From Cinnamomum chago (Eukaryota; Streptophyta; Magnoliopsida; Laurales; Lauraceae), in NCBI GenBank assembly GCA_038049695.1, contig CP142457.1:60260501-60324500 (forward strand): a stretch of DNA of 64,000 nt, given 5' to 3'. The notes under the pieces were generated by a model that was given only the letters and a program-made list of their open reading frames with translations, was not told the DNA's origin and made no database searches. The position numbers and the translations under genes are program-made. Of this stretch, positions 45,772 to 57,575 are shown one piece after another. The number at the start of each line of letters is the position of its first letter. Position 1 is the stretch's first letter.

Positions 45772-48700
45772 CTATTTCAATAATTAAAATTGTCTCGCAG
45801 TTCTATAGATTCCCAAGTCACCAATTATATGACTGGAAGTAAATAAGTGTTGTCATAAGCTTTTGCTACTTTCTCTTCTATATCATAACCAGCTGAAATC
45901 AACAGAAAGCAATTTAAGGGGGGAAAAACCAAACATGACCTACTTTGTTATTGCAATAGCTATATGAAATAGGGTAATGATTCACAAATAAAACAAAGGT
46001 TACCTCAATAAACTGTAAGGCATTGATTTTGTGTGGAATCCCTATAATAAAAGAAACAGAAAAGGCATAGAGGCCAAGAGTTAGCCAAAGAACCCAAAGA
46101 GTAAAAAAGAAGAAGAAAAAGAAAAGTCGTGACTCATGAAAGAGGACTACTTCCAAGTGTTAAAAGCAAATCCTATAAAATCAATAGAAAGTAGACAGTG
46201 TAGCTACTCAGAAGAAGTAAGAAAATCATTAGAATTTTCTTTCGCTGGCATAGGATTTTGGGTGCAAAGTTGATAGATAGTATCCAATCCAATGAATTCA
46301 AACTTGAATATTATTATTATTATTTTGAAAGGTAATCCAAACTTGAATATGTTGAATATTCAAAATGATAGCAGTATAGAGTGCATCCATACCATCACTA
46401 AGGGCCCAGTGGATCTTCACAAGCCGAGTGCAGGTAACCTGAGTTTCTTTCAAGTGAAAGTTGCTTTTGTTCTTTGATATAACCAGGAGATAAAACAGAG
46501 TTACATGAATTTAGATTTACATGTAAACTGGTAGCTCCATAGTACTTTGACTTTAAACGAGTAATCAAGATTATGATTTTCAAACAGCCAGTTGTGGTAA
46601 TTACCCTGCATCACTTCAGCAATCAAACAATTGTATATATGATAAATCATATGATTTATAAGCAAGCACACAACAAAGAATAGGAATCATGATTCCTACT
46701 TGAAAGTAGCAATCTCCCAAATAGATACTGTGAAAGCTTGAAAAAAATAAACCTCATTTGTACAATCAACCCATCATGTTACTATAAATTGGAATTTTTT
46801 TACTTCAAAAGTACACATGTGATGACCTTATGTGTATGAGCTATGATTTATAGGAAGCACAAGACAAAGAATAGGACTCATGATTCCTACCTAAAGGCAT
46901 CAACCTACCGCACGGGTACCTAAAGTACAAAAGTAATTGTAGGAGTTTCATGGAAATGTTGAGAATTAGGCCAAGAGCGGAACATGAAGAGTCAAGAGAC
47001 ATCAGCAAAAAGTCGATGGAAAGAGGAAAATTTGTAATACCTTGTTGAAGTTGAGAGCTAGATCTGGCGAGTGTATTTTCAAGAAGAGAAGGAAAAGCCA
47101 TTTACATCATCTAGATGCAGAACAAGCCCTCCTCCTTCCAACGCCAGTCCTCTTTTTTTTTTCCAAGAAAATGAAGAGAAATCAGGGACTTACCGTTCCA
47201 TTCAAACCTGCACCAATCAATATCACATCAAGAGAGAAGACATGAAAATATGATCCCAAGAAAAGGCACGATTGAAGATAAACATTTTCAAAACAAGAAC
47301 CCAAAAGATCAAAAGACGTAATAATCAGTCATGATAAAATAAAATAAAACAAAATCCTGACAATCACAACCCTTCACCCCAAGCCACATGTTTTTTCTTT
47401 TTTTATTTTTTGAATGGTAACACACCACAACCCAAATCTAATCTAATCAAAACCAAGGAGGAAAGCTAAATTAGAGGATAGTTCCCTCATCAGAAGAATT
47501 AACTCCAATCGATGAAGATTGGTGTATAGAGTTGATTTTGTAGATGGCATATGTTTTTCTATTTTTTGTGCTTTTGTAACTTGTATGAGCCAGTGTTACG
47601 AAAAAAGTAAAAAAATAACCTTTGCATGTATGTATCGTTGACAAGATGTCAACAAAAAAAGAAGCTTGTCAAAATGGTGTTGATATAGATGGTCATCCAC
47701 TATAATCCGCTTCAGCGTTTCATACATTTAATATCACATTTTTAATAAATGAAAATTCAGATAGGCTTTGAAATGCATTTATAATCATGTATAAAGATCA
47801 TTAATCAATCTTTTTTTATCACCACAAAATGAAGAATTCAATTATGAATGTAAATCCTATTTAATGGTATGTGTTGAGATTAAACTTAGAGTTATATTAC
47901 CATCCACGGTCTTTTTTTTTTTTTGTTAGGTAGAAGGACTTACAAAAATGATATGAGTAAATGTCCATTGTTAGATTGAAAGACTTGACAAGTGTGATGC
48001 CTGATGCCACCTAAATCGAATATTAACAATAGGTGATATGAGGAAGATGAAGAAAATATGCATTTATAACATGTAAATGACTGAAATAAGTATAGGTATC
48101 TTATCGATAACATGATATTTCATATGTAACATTATAATGTTCTTGGGTCTAAGATCTACAAAAGGATTTGATGGGTGACACATGCGCTTTTCCTAAATGG
48201 GATTTGAGGAACTCCACAGTGAAGCGCACTCGGGTGAAATAACATCAAATTCTACTCCGATAGAAGTTGGTTCCACTGCAAAATTGAGCACATGAATGAT
48301 ATTGTGATTAGCACAATCTTTTGTATTAATCATGTTATTCGTCATGTGTTCAATCTAACAGTGGGTACGTAAACAATGATGGATTGGTGGCATTGGCACC
48401 TTCTCTCATGCAAGTGCAACTGGTGATTGATTCCTGGGCAGGTAGGCGGGTAGGTTGTATACATGCTCATTGGACAAACTCATTCGCTGATAGTTTGATC
48501 TAGTAAAAAGAAGGTGGAGGATATCCCTCTAAAGGGGTTGAATTCATTTTGAATGGTACAGATTATCAATAGGTGGGTATCACCTTGGAGTTGGACACAT
48601 GCTACTCATGGAAAGTAAGTGGGAGACAGTGAGGGGATCCGGACTTACCTAAAACACTTGCAGGCCGTTGCTTTTCCCAGAATGACTGGAATTCCTGGTC

Positions 48701-49751
48701 ACATATGAGACCCACCATTTATAATCTGATGAACCAGTTGATGTGACAAATTGCAGGATAATTACATTCCTTAAAAATCTCTTAAACTGGAAGATTTTGA
48801 GTGGCATCCCATAAATAGATAGATTAATATTCATTTTTACACACGCCCTAGGAAGTGAGATCAAGTAGAGTCATACCTGAATCGTATTCCTTTCTTCTTT
48901 ACTGAGACAGGAATGGCAAGAATAGTTGGTGGGGGCGGGAAAATCAAACTGCAATGATACTTGTGAGTATTGTGAAAGCTAAATGTTGATAGAAATTTCG
49001 CTTTTCATGGTCCAAAAAGCATCATTAGTTATGAGTTCCTAATTTCTGCATCATGAATTACACTACTTTTCTGCGTAGGCTCAGAGCAAAAACATTTGTT
49101 ACGAAGAATGATTTCCCATTGTTCTGCATAAGTTTTCTGCAATTCTCATTCTCTCCAGTAGTATCATTTCCCAAAGATTTTGTTTTTTCATATTAGTATC
49201 TCCAAAACAATTTGTGGAAGGCAGATTTAGACCAACAACCGGAGGACCACTTTTTGCAGTATTCCTCAAAAAGGAAAAACACATTTCACTAAATTTTGTA
49301 GAAAATGAAGCCTGCAATTCTCATTTTCTGTAAAATATGAGATCACTATGGATGTATCAGACATGCCTATATGAGGTAGAAAAGCAAATGAAGACCATGT
49401 TGTGTAATTGCACCATAAATTTAATCACTAATTGATCTGAAATTGCTAATTCGGAGACAAAACCATGGATTGGTATCACAAAAAATCAGTACATACAGAA
49501 CACTAACCATCCAACCAGAAGAGTTGCAGTGGAAAAAGGAGAAATCCGGTTCAATAAGACAATAACAGATGAAACTTAATGGATAAAACTAAAAGCCATC
49601 TACTGATGTATCAGGATTGTTTCAACACTTTGAATTTGGGGCTGTCTCATCTATCTAGGGTGCTGATAAGCATTCCCAAAATTAGCAACACACCACCCAG
49701 AATTAAAGCATCTTTGTCAAATAACTAACGTCTTTTGAAATCGAACAGTAT
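45772..49751. other. Intergenic with possible exon scraps
   Basis: No complete gene. On the minus strand, 47280-47190 has a frame reading HVFSLDVILIGAGLNGT before a donor GTAAGT, and 47120-47047 contains another frame ending before GTATTA; neither could be assigned. A near-duplicate phrase 'aaagaatagga-tcatgattcctac' occurs at about 46675 and 46868. The rest is AT-rich. Confidence 0.4.
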
Positions 49752-50125
49752 CCTCCCAAAGCTCTGGCGAGTACACTGCAGAAGGTTATGTCTTCCATTA
49801 TTTCTCAGTCGCAAGCTGCTTTCGTCCATGGGAGACGAATCTTAAATGGGGTCCTCATAGCCAACGAATGTATCCACCCCAGACACAGATAAGATGCCAG
49901 GTGTCCTATGTAAGCTAGATCTGGAAAGGGCCTTTGATTGAGTGGATTGGAATTTCCTTGCTTACCTGTTGATGAGAATGGGTTTCGGGGCTAAATGGCG
50001 GAGTTGGATCCAGGAGTGCTCTGTTCCGTGAGATATTCCATCCTAATTAATGGAAATCCCATGGGTTTCTTTCAAGCAAAAAGAGGTCTTCATCAGGGTG
50101 ACCCTCTTTCTTCTTTTTTGTCGAT
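49752..50125 (+). pseudogene. LINE (non-LTR) reverse transcriptase fragment
   Basis: In shifting frames the segment reads ALASTLQKVMSSIISQSQAA, FVHGRRILNGVLIANE, then CKLDLERAF and DWVDWNFLAYLLMRMGFG, and SILINGNPMGFFQAKRGLHQ, GDPLSS. These are the L1-type RT region: the QAAFVxGR box, motif A (KLDLExAFDxVDW) and motif B (GxRQGDPLSP). The YADD box is missing and stops interrupt the frame. It ends about 100 bp before the left arm of the inverted repeat. Confidence 0.8.
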
Positions 50126-50223
50126 ATTGTTGGTGAAGCCCTTAGTAAAATGATCTTTGTGGCAGGTGAAGTGAATCTCATCTTTGTTTTCAAACCGGCA
50201 GCCAGTGGCCCAATTATATATAT

Positions 50224-50593
50224 AGGCGTGGCGTTAGACCACCCCCGCTCATTGTCCCTCCCCGTCCACCTCCACCTCCCCCACAGCCACAAGAAGAAGC
50301 TCCAGTGGACCCTCTAGTTTGTTTTGTTTTGTTTATATATATATATATTTATTCCAAGTTCTATTGAGCTTTTGAACTAATTTTACCTTAACAAAAATCT
50401 CCTTTTGCAGCCAGTTGATGTGTTCTGTTGCAGCTGTAACAACAACAGGGTTGTGTGGGCCGCTGAACCATGTGGACACAGGCTGATCTGCTATAAGTGC
50501 AAGGAATCAACCTTCATGCACGTGTTCGATGTGTGGAAGAGTGATTGGATCATGGAAGCATATGGCATGGAGCCCAGCCCCTGCTGCTGCTGA
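50224..50593 (+). CDS. Pro-rich RING-like zinc-finger protein fragment, left copy
   Basis: Two exons: 50224-50316 and 50411-50593 (stop TGA), with an intron from GTTTG to TTTTGCAG. Exon 1 is Pro-rich: RRGVRPPPLIVPPR, a poly-Pro run and QPQEEAPVDPL. Exon 2 gives PVDVFCCSCNNNR, VVWAAEPCGHRLICYKCKES, then a Trp-containing tail ending PSPCCC. The spacing C-x2-C...C-x-H-x4-C-x2-C resembles the C3HC4 RING type found in small E3 ligases, but the finger is short and a zinc-binding role is inferred. The frame is open throughout and the splice sites are good, yet no ATG lies upstream in this arm, so the 5' end is missing. The full-length family was not recognised. Confidence 0.55.
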
Positions 50594-51755
50594 ACCCCTG
50601 CTGGATCATGATGCATAGGTAAAGGAGACATGGAGAAAGGGTAGGTGTGGAGGAGAATGTGTCTACTCTCTGCTTAACTTTGCATCTGGATTTGTTGATT
50701 TGTTAGATTGGATATTGTTTTTTTTCTAGGCCATCTAGGGTCTGTTCTCTGCTGAACTTTGCACTTGGATTTGTTGATATGGTTAGTTTTGATTGCTTTT
50801 TCTAGGCCATCTGGGTTTCAAACAATAATTGACCCCTTTCTTCGCCCTAGCAGGACCACTTTCATTTTCCATTGCTTCATCTGCGTTTGATGAAACAATA
50901 ATGGGTAGTTTGCAACAATTTGACATCTTAATTTTGACAGTCCTTGTTAAGTAGGCATTTTATTCTCCCTTTCATCACCCCAGTAGGACCACTTTCATTT
51001 TCCATTGCTTCATCTGTGTTTGATGAAACAATAATGGGTAGTTTGCAATGGCATGCAAGGTAGAAGATGAGGTGAGAATGGCAATTCCCGAGAATTGTAA
51101 TTTATTTGTTTCATATATTCGATTAATATTATCTGATCCTATGGCAATTGTACCCTGGGAAATTGTAGTTCTAATGCATAAAATCTCATATAAAGGATCA
51201 GGGTACGATTGCCATAGGATCAGATAATATTAATCGAATATATGAAACAAATAAATTACAATTCTCGGGAATTGCCATTCTCACCTCATCTTCTACCTTG
51301 CATGCCATTGCAAACTACCCATTATTGTTTCATCAAACACAGATGAAGCAATGGAAAATGAAAGTGGTCCTGCTGGGGTGATGAAAGGGAGAATAAAATG
51401 CCTACTTAACAAGGACTGTCAAAATTAAAATGTCAAATTGTTGCAAACTACCCATTATTGTTTCATCAAACGCAGATGAAGCAATGGAAAATGAAAGTGG
51501 TCCTGCTGGGGCGATGAAAGGGAGAATAAAATGCCTCCTTAACAAGCACTGTCAATTATTGTTTGAAACCATATCAACAAATCCAAGTGCAAAGTTCAGC
51601 AAAGAACAGACCCTAGATGGGCTAAAAAAAACAATATCCAATCTAACAAATTAACAAATCCAGATGCAAAGTTAAGCAGAGAGCAGACACATTCTCCTCC
51701 ACACCTACCCTTTCTCCATGTCTCCTTTACCTATGCATCGTGATCCAGCAGGGGT

Positions 51756-52145
51756 TCAGCAGCAGCAGGGGCTAGGCTCCATGCCATATGCTTCCATGAT
51801 CCAATCACTCTTCCACACATCGAACACGTGCATGAAGGTTGATTCCTTGCACTTATAGCAGATCAGCCTGTGTCCACATGGTTCAGCGGCCCACACAACC
51901 CTGTTGTTGTTGCAGCTGCAACAGAACACATCAACTGGATGCAAAAGGAGATTTTGTTAAGGTAAAATTAGTTCAAAAGCTCAATAGAACTTGGAATAAA
52001 TATATATATATAAACAAAACAAAACAAAACAAACCAGAGGGTCCACTGGAGCTTCTTATTGTGGCTGTGGGGGAGGTGGAGGTGGAGGTGGAGGCGGAGG
52101 TGGAGGGGGAGGGACAGCGAGCGGGGGTGGTCTAACGCCACGCCT
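51756..52145 (-). pseudogene. RING-like gene fragment, right (inverted) copy
   Basis: This mirrors the left copy, tail to tail. The Cys-rich exon (51938-51756) encodes the same protein sequence as the left copy. Two changes suggest it has decayed as a gene. In the Pro-rich exon, the codon after QPQ is TAA where the left copy has GAA. The intron acceptor reads TTTTGCAT instead of TTTTGCAG. Its Pro run is longer, from extra 'cctccacct' units. Beyond the arm on this strand, 'taccgttgcag' precedes the exon and may be an acceptor from the original gene. Confidence 0.65.
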
Positions 52146-52659
52146 GCAACGGTACTGGAAGTAGACGTCCATTAGTGCTGTTAATCACAACCAGAAGGAT
52201 TTTAGTTTAGTTGAAAATAAATGCAGAATTCAAAAATATTGAATTAATTTGTGTCACACTTCTATTTGTTTCTCATGCAGAAAACTTTATAGGGTTATGG
52301 GTACTCAATACAAATTTAAGTGCTATTAAGAATGGAGATTTTCAGCTTACTTAATTTTCTAGGGCAAGGAATTAAAAACCCAGAAATTCTAAGAAATTTA
52401 CAAAAAAATGGCTAATCCAATAATTTTTAATTTAAAAAATTATTATACAGCCATCACTGTAGTAAATCAAATCTAAAAAAATAAATCCTGTCTATATGTC
52501 CACCTTATATTTTTCAACCCTCACCTTTCTTCACCCCTCACCTCTTAACAATTCATTCCTATGTTGGATCCCATCGTAACATAATTCCTATGAATTCAAT
52601 TCTTTACAAACAAATGGGCCTTATTATTTGCTAATAATTCTAAGAAATATGCCACTCTT

Positions 52660-53468
52660 CCAGAAGGTATATTGGCTCATGTAGAAACCGGTTTAACAAT
52701 GATGTTTAATGCTGGCATGCCAATGAAGTACTGGGCTGACGCATTTTCTACTGCTGTTTATCTCATAAACCGGATGCCTGTTCAATCTATACACTTCGTA
52801 TCTCCTTGGCAGAAACTTTTTGGACTCCAGCCAGACTATTCCACATTAAGGGTCCTTGGATGTGCCTGTTTTCCCTGGTTGAGGCCATATACACAGCATA
52901 AACTTGAACCTCATTTTTAAAAAGTGTGTATTTCAGGGTTACAGCTGGCTACAAATGCCTTGACTACACTACAGGGAGAGTTTATTTGTCACGCCATGTA
53001 GTTTTTGATGAGTCTTCATTTCCCCTTAAAACTCCTGCTTCTTCTTCAGTGAATACTACTACAGATACTCTATGTTCTTTCCCTTTCTCAGCTTGGTTAC
53101 CTTCAATACTAGGTCCATATAACCCCAATCCTCCACTTCCAATATACTCTATTCTTAGACCTCATCTCAATGCTTTTCAGCATACAGCATCAGAAACAAC
53201 ACCTACTACATCACCTGTGTCTATTACTAATTTACCCGTGCCTTCCCAGAACCCAGAACCTGTGACTTCACAAGATCCAGAACCTATGCCTTCTCAGGAT
53301 CCAGACATTACTCTTCCCACAACTCTACCTCATTCTATTACAAACCCCACTACTGCCACCATGAGTTCTTCCCTCATTTCTCCGGCTGCTCCTCTACCTA
53401 GCCTCTCAACTCCTGCTACAAGTTCATCCTCTGTTGGTCCTACACTCAAATTGCAGACACCAATCTAG
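52660..53468 (+). pseudogene. Copia integrase C-terminal fragment
   Basis: The first frame gives VETGLTMMFNAGMPMKYWAD, AFSTAVYLINRMP, SPWQKLFGLQPDYSTLRVLG and CACFPWLRPYTQHKLEPHF, then a stop at 52918-52920. After a frameshift it continues AGYKCLDYTTGRVYLSRHVV, FDESSFPL and a long Ser/Thr/Pro-rich linker (to 53468). This is the integrase C-terminus and linker of a plant copia element of another lineage than the 13-18.8 kb one. No LTRs were recognised around it. Confidence 0.8.
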
Positions 53469-54096
53469 TGCTGGTGCAATTAGTTAGGGTTTACGGAAAT
53501 TTTCCTATCATTCTCTTGGGAAAATTTCGAGATATTAAAGATTAGAGATCGTTTACGAATACGAATTATACTAAATTAAGCTAGGAGGTTTTTCCGTCCT
53601 ATTTTGACCATCTCTATCTCATTTTGACTAATAAAACGGTTCTCAAGAAAGAAAAAAAAAAAACATGCCCTCACGTTCTAACCCAACCTCCTTCCTGCAA
53701 CTCCCTCCACTGCCACACTATGCACTGCAGAAATGATGCAACCACTCAACGATTTATGCTTCTCAATTCTTCTTGCTCCCTTTCTAACCCGTCTAGCTTC
53801 ATATTTGAGATTTCATCTGCGATTTCATTTTGGACTATCATCTCTGTGTAAATCCAAAAAAGGTACATCCCTACTCTATATCATTTCAGACTTTACTCTA
53901 TGTGCCTATCATCTGTTTGATGCCTTATAGTTTCACATATACCCTCCTATTTTCTAAATTTTTTTAATGAGCAGTCCTTACCCAAATCATCTTAGCATCC
54001 GTTCGTTTCTCGATCAAAGGTGGGACTCTTCGCCTTCCACAACTCTCTTTCTGGCAAGTATAGGGTTTTTCCAACCTCTTATTGTCTCGATCAAAG
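53469..54096. other. Intergenic; includes a short tandem repeat
   Basis: About 53518-53575 ('aaaatttcgagata', 'gagatcg-ttacgaatacga') resembles 60479-60520, so a piece of one repeat occurs on both sides of the 54-60 kb cluster. A unit of about 75 bp starting 'tcgatcaaaggt-ggactcttcgcc' occurs at about 54011 and again at about 54087. Confidence 0.5.
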
Positions 54097-54594
54097 GTTG
54101 GACTCTTCGCCATCGACAACTGTCTCTCTCATAGGTATAGGGTTTTTCCAACCTCTTATTGTCTGATTTTGATTTTTATCAACCAGTCCTTATGGAATTA
54201 ATCTGAGCAAACGTTTGGTTCTTGATCATAGGGCATACTATTCACCATCGCCAACTTTCTCTGTAGTATGGGGTTTTTTGCTCCCTTTTTCTACCTATGT
54301 CTCTATCTTTGATTTTCTTTGTCTATCTTTGATCCATCATCATATCTGTTAGTTATGGTGTAGTCTTTAACAAGGACAATGTTAATACATGTTGTACTTT
54401 CGAAGATAGACATCTTTGTTTTAATTGGGTGCTTTGATCTATGCATCCCTGCTGGAAAATCTATGCAAATATGGAATATTTTGACTATAACTTATACGCC
54501 TTCATGTTAAAGTGCTTACGTCCACTCCCATTGCTTCAATGTGACTCAACCCTCAAATTCCTCATTAATTTCTATTATTCTATTTATATATATG
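54097..54594 (+). repeat. Dispersed repeat R1, copy B part 1
   Basis: Matches 24675-25180. It stops at 'ttattctatt', where copy A continues 'catcattgagagcg'; in copy B that continuation appears only at 57557, so about 3 kb separates the parts here. Confidence 0.75.
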
Positions 54595-55736
54595 AAAGTG
54601 GCTATCTCCAATTACCAATTTCAGATTTGATTTTGACTATCTATGAGTTTGACCTTAATAGCATCCATTGAAGTTTTTAACCTCTTAATATCAGCCACTG
54701 TATGAAGCGAACAGAATTCCAATTTGCAATTTCAAATACGATTTTGACCATCCTCTAATTTCGACTTTTTCTTAATTGCATCCATTGAGGTTCTGGTCTC
54801 CTCTTAATATCAGTCATTTCTTTGTATTCCCCATACTTACTCATTAGTCATTACTCCTATGAAGCTGGCTGATTTCAAATTGAAATAACAGCTCTTAATT
54901 TTGACCATCAATACAATCCCCACAATTCCAAAATCCAATTAATTTTTAATTCAATTTCCAGACTCCACCTGTCTTAATTCTTAAATCATCGTCGAAGTCC
55001 TCTCAACCGTTTTTCCATGCCCCTGACTCTTCCCCTCTACAAATTTTCTAAGGTGTCCCCTGCTTTTTATTTCCCTTGTAATAATGTATATCTCCTCTTT
55101 GTTTTTCTAACGTGCAAAACCCTACAACTTCCTCTGATTTCTGTAACGGCTGGAAGTCATGGGCAAGATACACATCTTCTTGCATTTTTCTCAGCATCTT
55201 TCTCTCTCTAGCTGGACTCGAACTTCTTCATCGGCTCTGTCATCATAATCCCCACACGACACTATCCCGTACACAGCTCTATTGCAACGCCGCCCTCCCA
55301 CTTCATCCTCAAACCATGGTTTGCTGCTATTCTCATTTGATTGCTTCGTCGATATCATCCTCACAACCGCAATCACTATTTGGAGGCTCCATGGCATCCT
55401 CAACGATCGTCCCCTACAGCAGATCTGTCGAATCCTGCCTCTTAAGTCAATGAAAGATTGCTGACTATTGCTATTTGTAGCTTCTTGCAAGGACAAGTCT
55501 ATTGCTATTGTAAAGTTGTTTTTGTTATGCTGTAACAAAACAGAAGATTACCATCAATCATGTAATCCTAAATATTGGAAACAAAGAGGAACCATTTGTG
55601 CAGAGGGGTTGATAATTCAACTCTTATTTTATGATGGTTAGCTTCAAAGAACTGATCTAGATGTCAAGACACTTTTGAGGAGGCTGTTTGTGAGCCAATC
55701 CATTGATTTTTAAATATAAAACTTTATATTCAATGC
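54595..55736. other. Intergenic, no recognised gene
   Basis: Repeated phrases 'ttgaccatc', 'gcatccattgaggtt' and 'cttaatatcag' suggest decayed repeat DNA up to about 54850. Open frames at 55112-55538 on both strands show no domain. Confidence 0.45.
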
Positions 55737-56100
55737 ACCTTTCATTACAAATAGAATCATGTCCACCCCTTGCTTAGCTATAGAATCAGCCATGAAGTTG
55801 GCTTCCCAAAACACACGAGAAAAAGACACCACACCATTGGAAGATAAAGCTTTGATATCTTGAAGAAGGAAATCGAACTTCCAAAGACAATCTTCAGGAT
55901 TTAAAACCCAATGAATAGTGTCTGTGGAATCACTTTCGAGAACCAACCACTCCGTAAACGACAAAGCATAAATTCAAGATCACTAAAACATCCCCGCCTC
56001 AGTAGAGTTTTTGATACCCACATTCTTAGAGAACATATACAAAATTTCCCCTTTACAATTACAAAGAACTACGCCAACTCCTGCTCATGGCCACCGATCA
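55737..56100 (-). pseudogene. LINE RNase H domain fragment
   Basis: On the minus strand, shifting frames read GVVLCNCKGEILYMFSKNVG, then SFTEWLVLESDSTDTIHWVL, FDFLLQDIKALSSNGVVSFS and RVFWEANFMADSIAKQGV. This matches the RNase H module (RVT_3 type) at the C-terminus of plant LINEs: the ESDS acidic residues and the final REAN-x-xAD-x-LA motif are visible. A stop at the end gives the LINE's C-terminus. It is opposite in strand to the RT fragment at 49752-50125. Confidence 0.8.
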
Positions 56101-57314
56101 GTTGAAACTTTCATATAAGGATTTTGTCAAGGGATATGTAGAAAGATAATGTTATAGTTAATAGTAAAATATAACACTGAATTCAAAGTGAAATTTTCAG
56201 ATCTAAGCTAATATATAACGCTATTTTGAGCTATTGAGAAACATGGCATCCTCTTGATGCGTTGTTTCTTGCAACAAAGGCTCGTGCTAAGCCTATTTGG
56301 TTTTTATTGGAAAAAGGGTTTTCAGTGCATTCTGTTCCTGCTCATGGTTGATTCATTTCTTTACTATTTTATCACTAAAAAATATTGATTCCAATGTTAG
56401 AGAAAAGGGTCTTTAATTATACTTTAAAAAAAGATTTTCTTCATGTACCAAACTTTTTCTCTAAAAACAAGACAAATAAAGCACAATGAACTACAAAATT
56501 TGAATCATTCCACTAAAAAAATTCCATTCCGGTAATGTAATCATCTTCTTACTTCCTTTATTTTTCTGTATCCATGCTACTAATTAAAGATAAATCTGAA
56601 AAGAACATGCATCAATGTTAGCATGCTGCATGATCAGGTAGTTTGGAGGTAATTCTCGAGTTATGTCTACATATGTAAGCCATGAGATTTACTGGGTAGG
56701 TTACTGGTTACCACTCATCTCTGTCACCTTCAAAAATAAAATGCCTACATTCTACTTATATATATTGTGTTTTTTTTTTTTTTTAATTTAGGTGGGTTTT
56801 TGTTTCTTTGCAGATATGGTGAATAATTTTTGCACAATTGCCAGATTTAGGACCAAGGAGTTCATGGAAGCCCTTGCTGAAGGCAATATTCATGTGAATT
56901 GCTGCAATTGAATGATTTGGAAGTACATTTTGTTAATTGCTCTCTTTTCTGTTTATAGTAAGTCCTTTGCATTAAAGAAAAGCCTCAAAGGGATGTTTGA
57001 ATTGTTTGAGATATTTTACAGTTGATATATGTACTTGAACTTTTTAAATACGAGTTGTTAGAATTTGATATATGTTCTGGTGCAATTTTTGGCATATAAA
57101 TTATAGTTCTATGTAGATGTCAATTTTTTTTCCATTAATAATATGTTTTGTACAATTGTTACTTCTCTTTCAACATTATTGATGGGCCACCTTCTTATAC
57201 TATGACCAATGTTGCCTCTTGACCAAGTAGTTCAGGTGTCCATCATTGTTGTAATAATTATCGATTCTGTTTTTAGATGTTTATCAATGACATTTGCACA
57301 CAAATACACTCCTA

Positions 57315-57316
<2 letters not shown>
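56101..57316. other. Intergenic, no recognised gene
   Basis: AT-rich. A good acceptor 'tttctttgcag' at about 56804-56814 is followed by an open frame of about 30 codons ending NIHVNCCN and a stop. No upstream exon was found. Confidence 0.4.

Positions 57317-57372
<56 letters not shown>
57317..57372. repeat. (CT)n-(TA)n compound microsatellite
   Basis: About 15 CT units run into about 13 TA units. Confidence 0.9.
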
Positions 57373-57575
57373 CAAACTTTATATTCAATGCACCTTCATT
57401 ACAAATAAATACCAAACTTTGCTACTTATTCTATAGTTTTTCAATTTTTTCATTTAATATTTAATATTTAATCCTTTCCTTCCATGTTCTCTCATTAACC
57501 ATTGAATTATTTATTTATTAAGGCCCGGGATTAGTACGTGCCTGTTTTGCTAGTTAATCATTGAGAGCGTTATAA

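Larger units (their letters stand above)
50224..52145. repeat. Large inverted repeat (arms about 0.93-0.95 kb, 41-nt loop)
   Basis: The left arm 50224-51157 and right arm 51199-52145 are near-identical reverse complements, meeting at a spacer 51158-51198 ('taccctg' / 'cagggta' at the inner edge). Each arm carries a Pro-rich exon, a GT intron, a Cys-rich RING-like exon and a 3' region. The 3' region itself holds two diverged tandem copies of a unit starting 'aggaccactttcattttcc'. The right arm keeps about 30 nt lost from the left (near 50840). Outside the arms the flanks are unrelated: a LINE on the left, unknown DNA on the right. Confidence 0.9.

Noticed and set aside
47047..47290. Minus-strand frames with DVILIGAGLNGT and SPDLALNFNK next to good splice donors, possibly exons of an FAD-dependent enzyme
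   Set aside because: The GxGxxG-like string is too short to assign, the two pieces do not join in one frame, and no further exons were found.
55191..55538. 115-codon minus-strand frame and overlapping plus-strand frames
   Set aside because: No recognisable motif and no conserved splice sites.
56815..56911. Possible terminal exon after a strong acceptor, ending NIHVNCCN and a stop
   Set aside because: No upstream exon, no recognised family and only about 30 codons.
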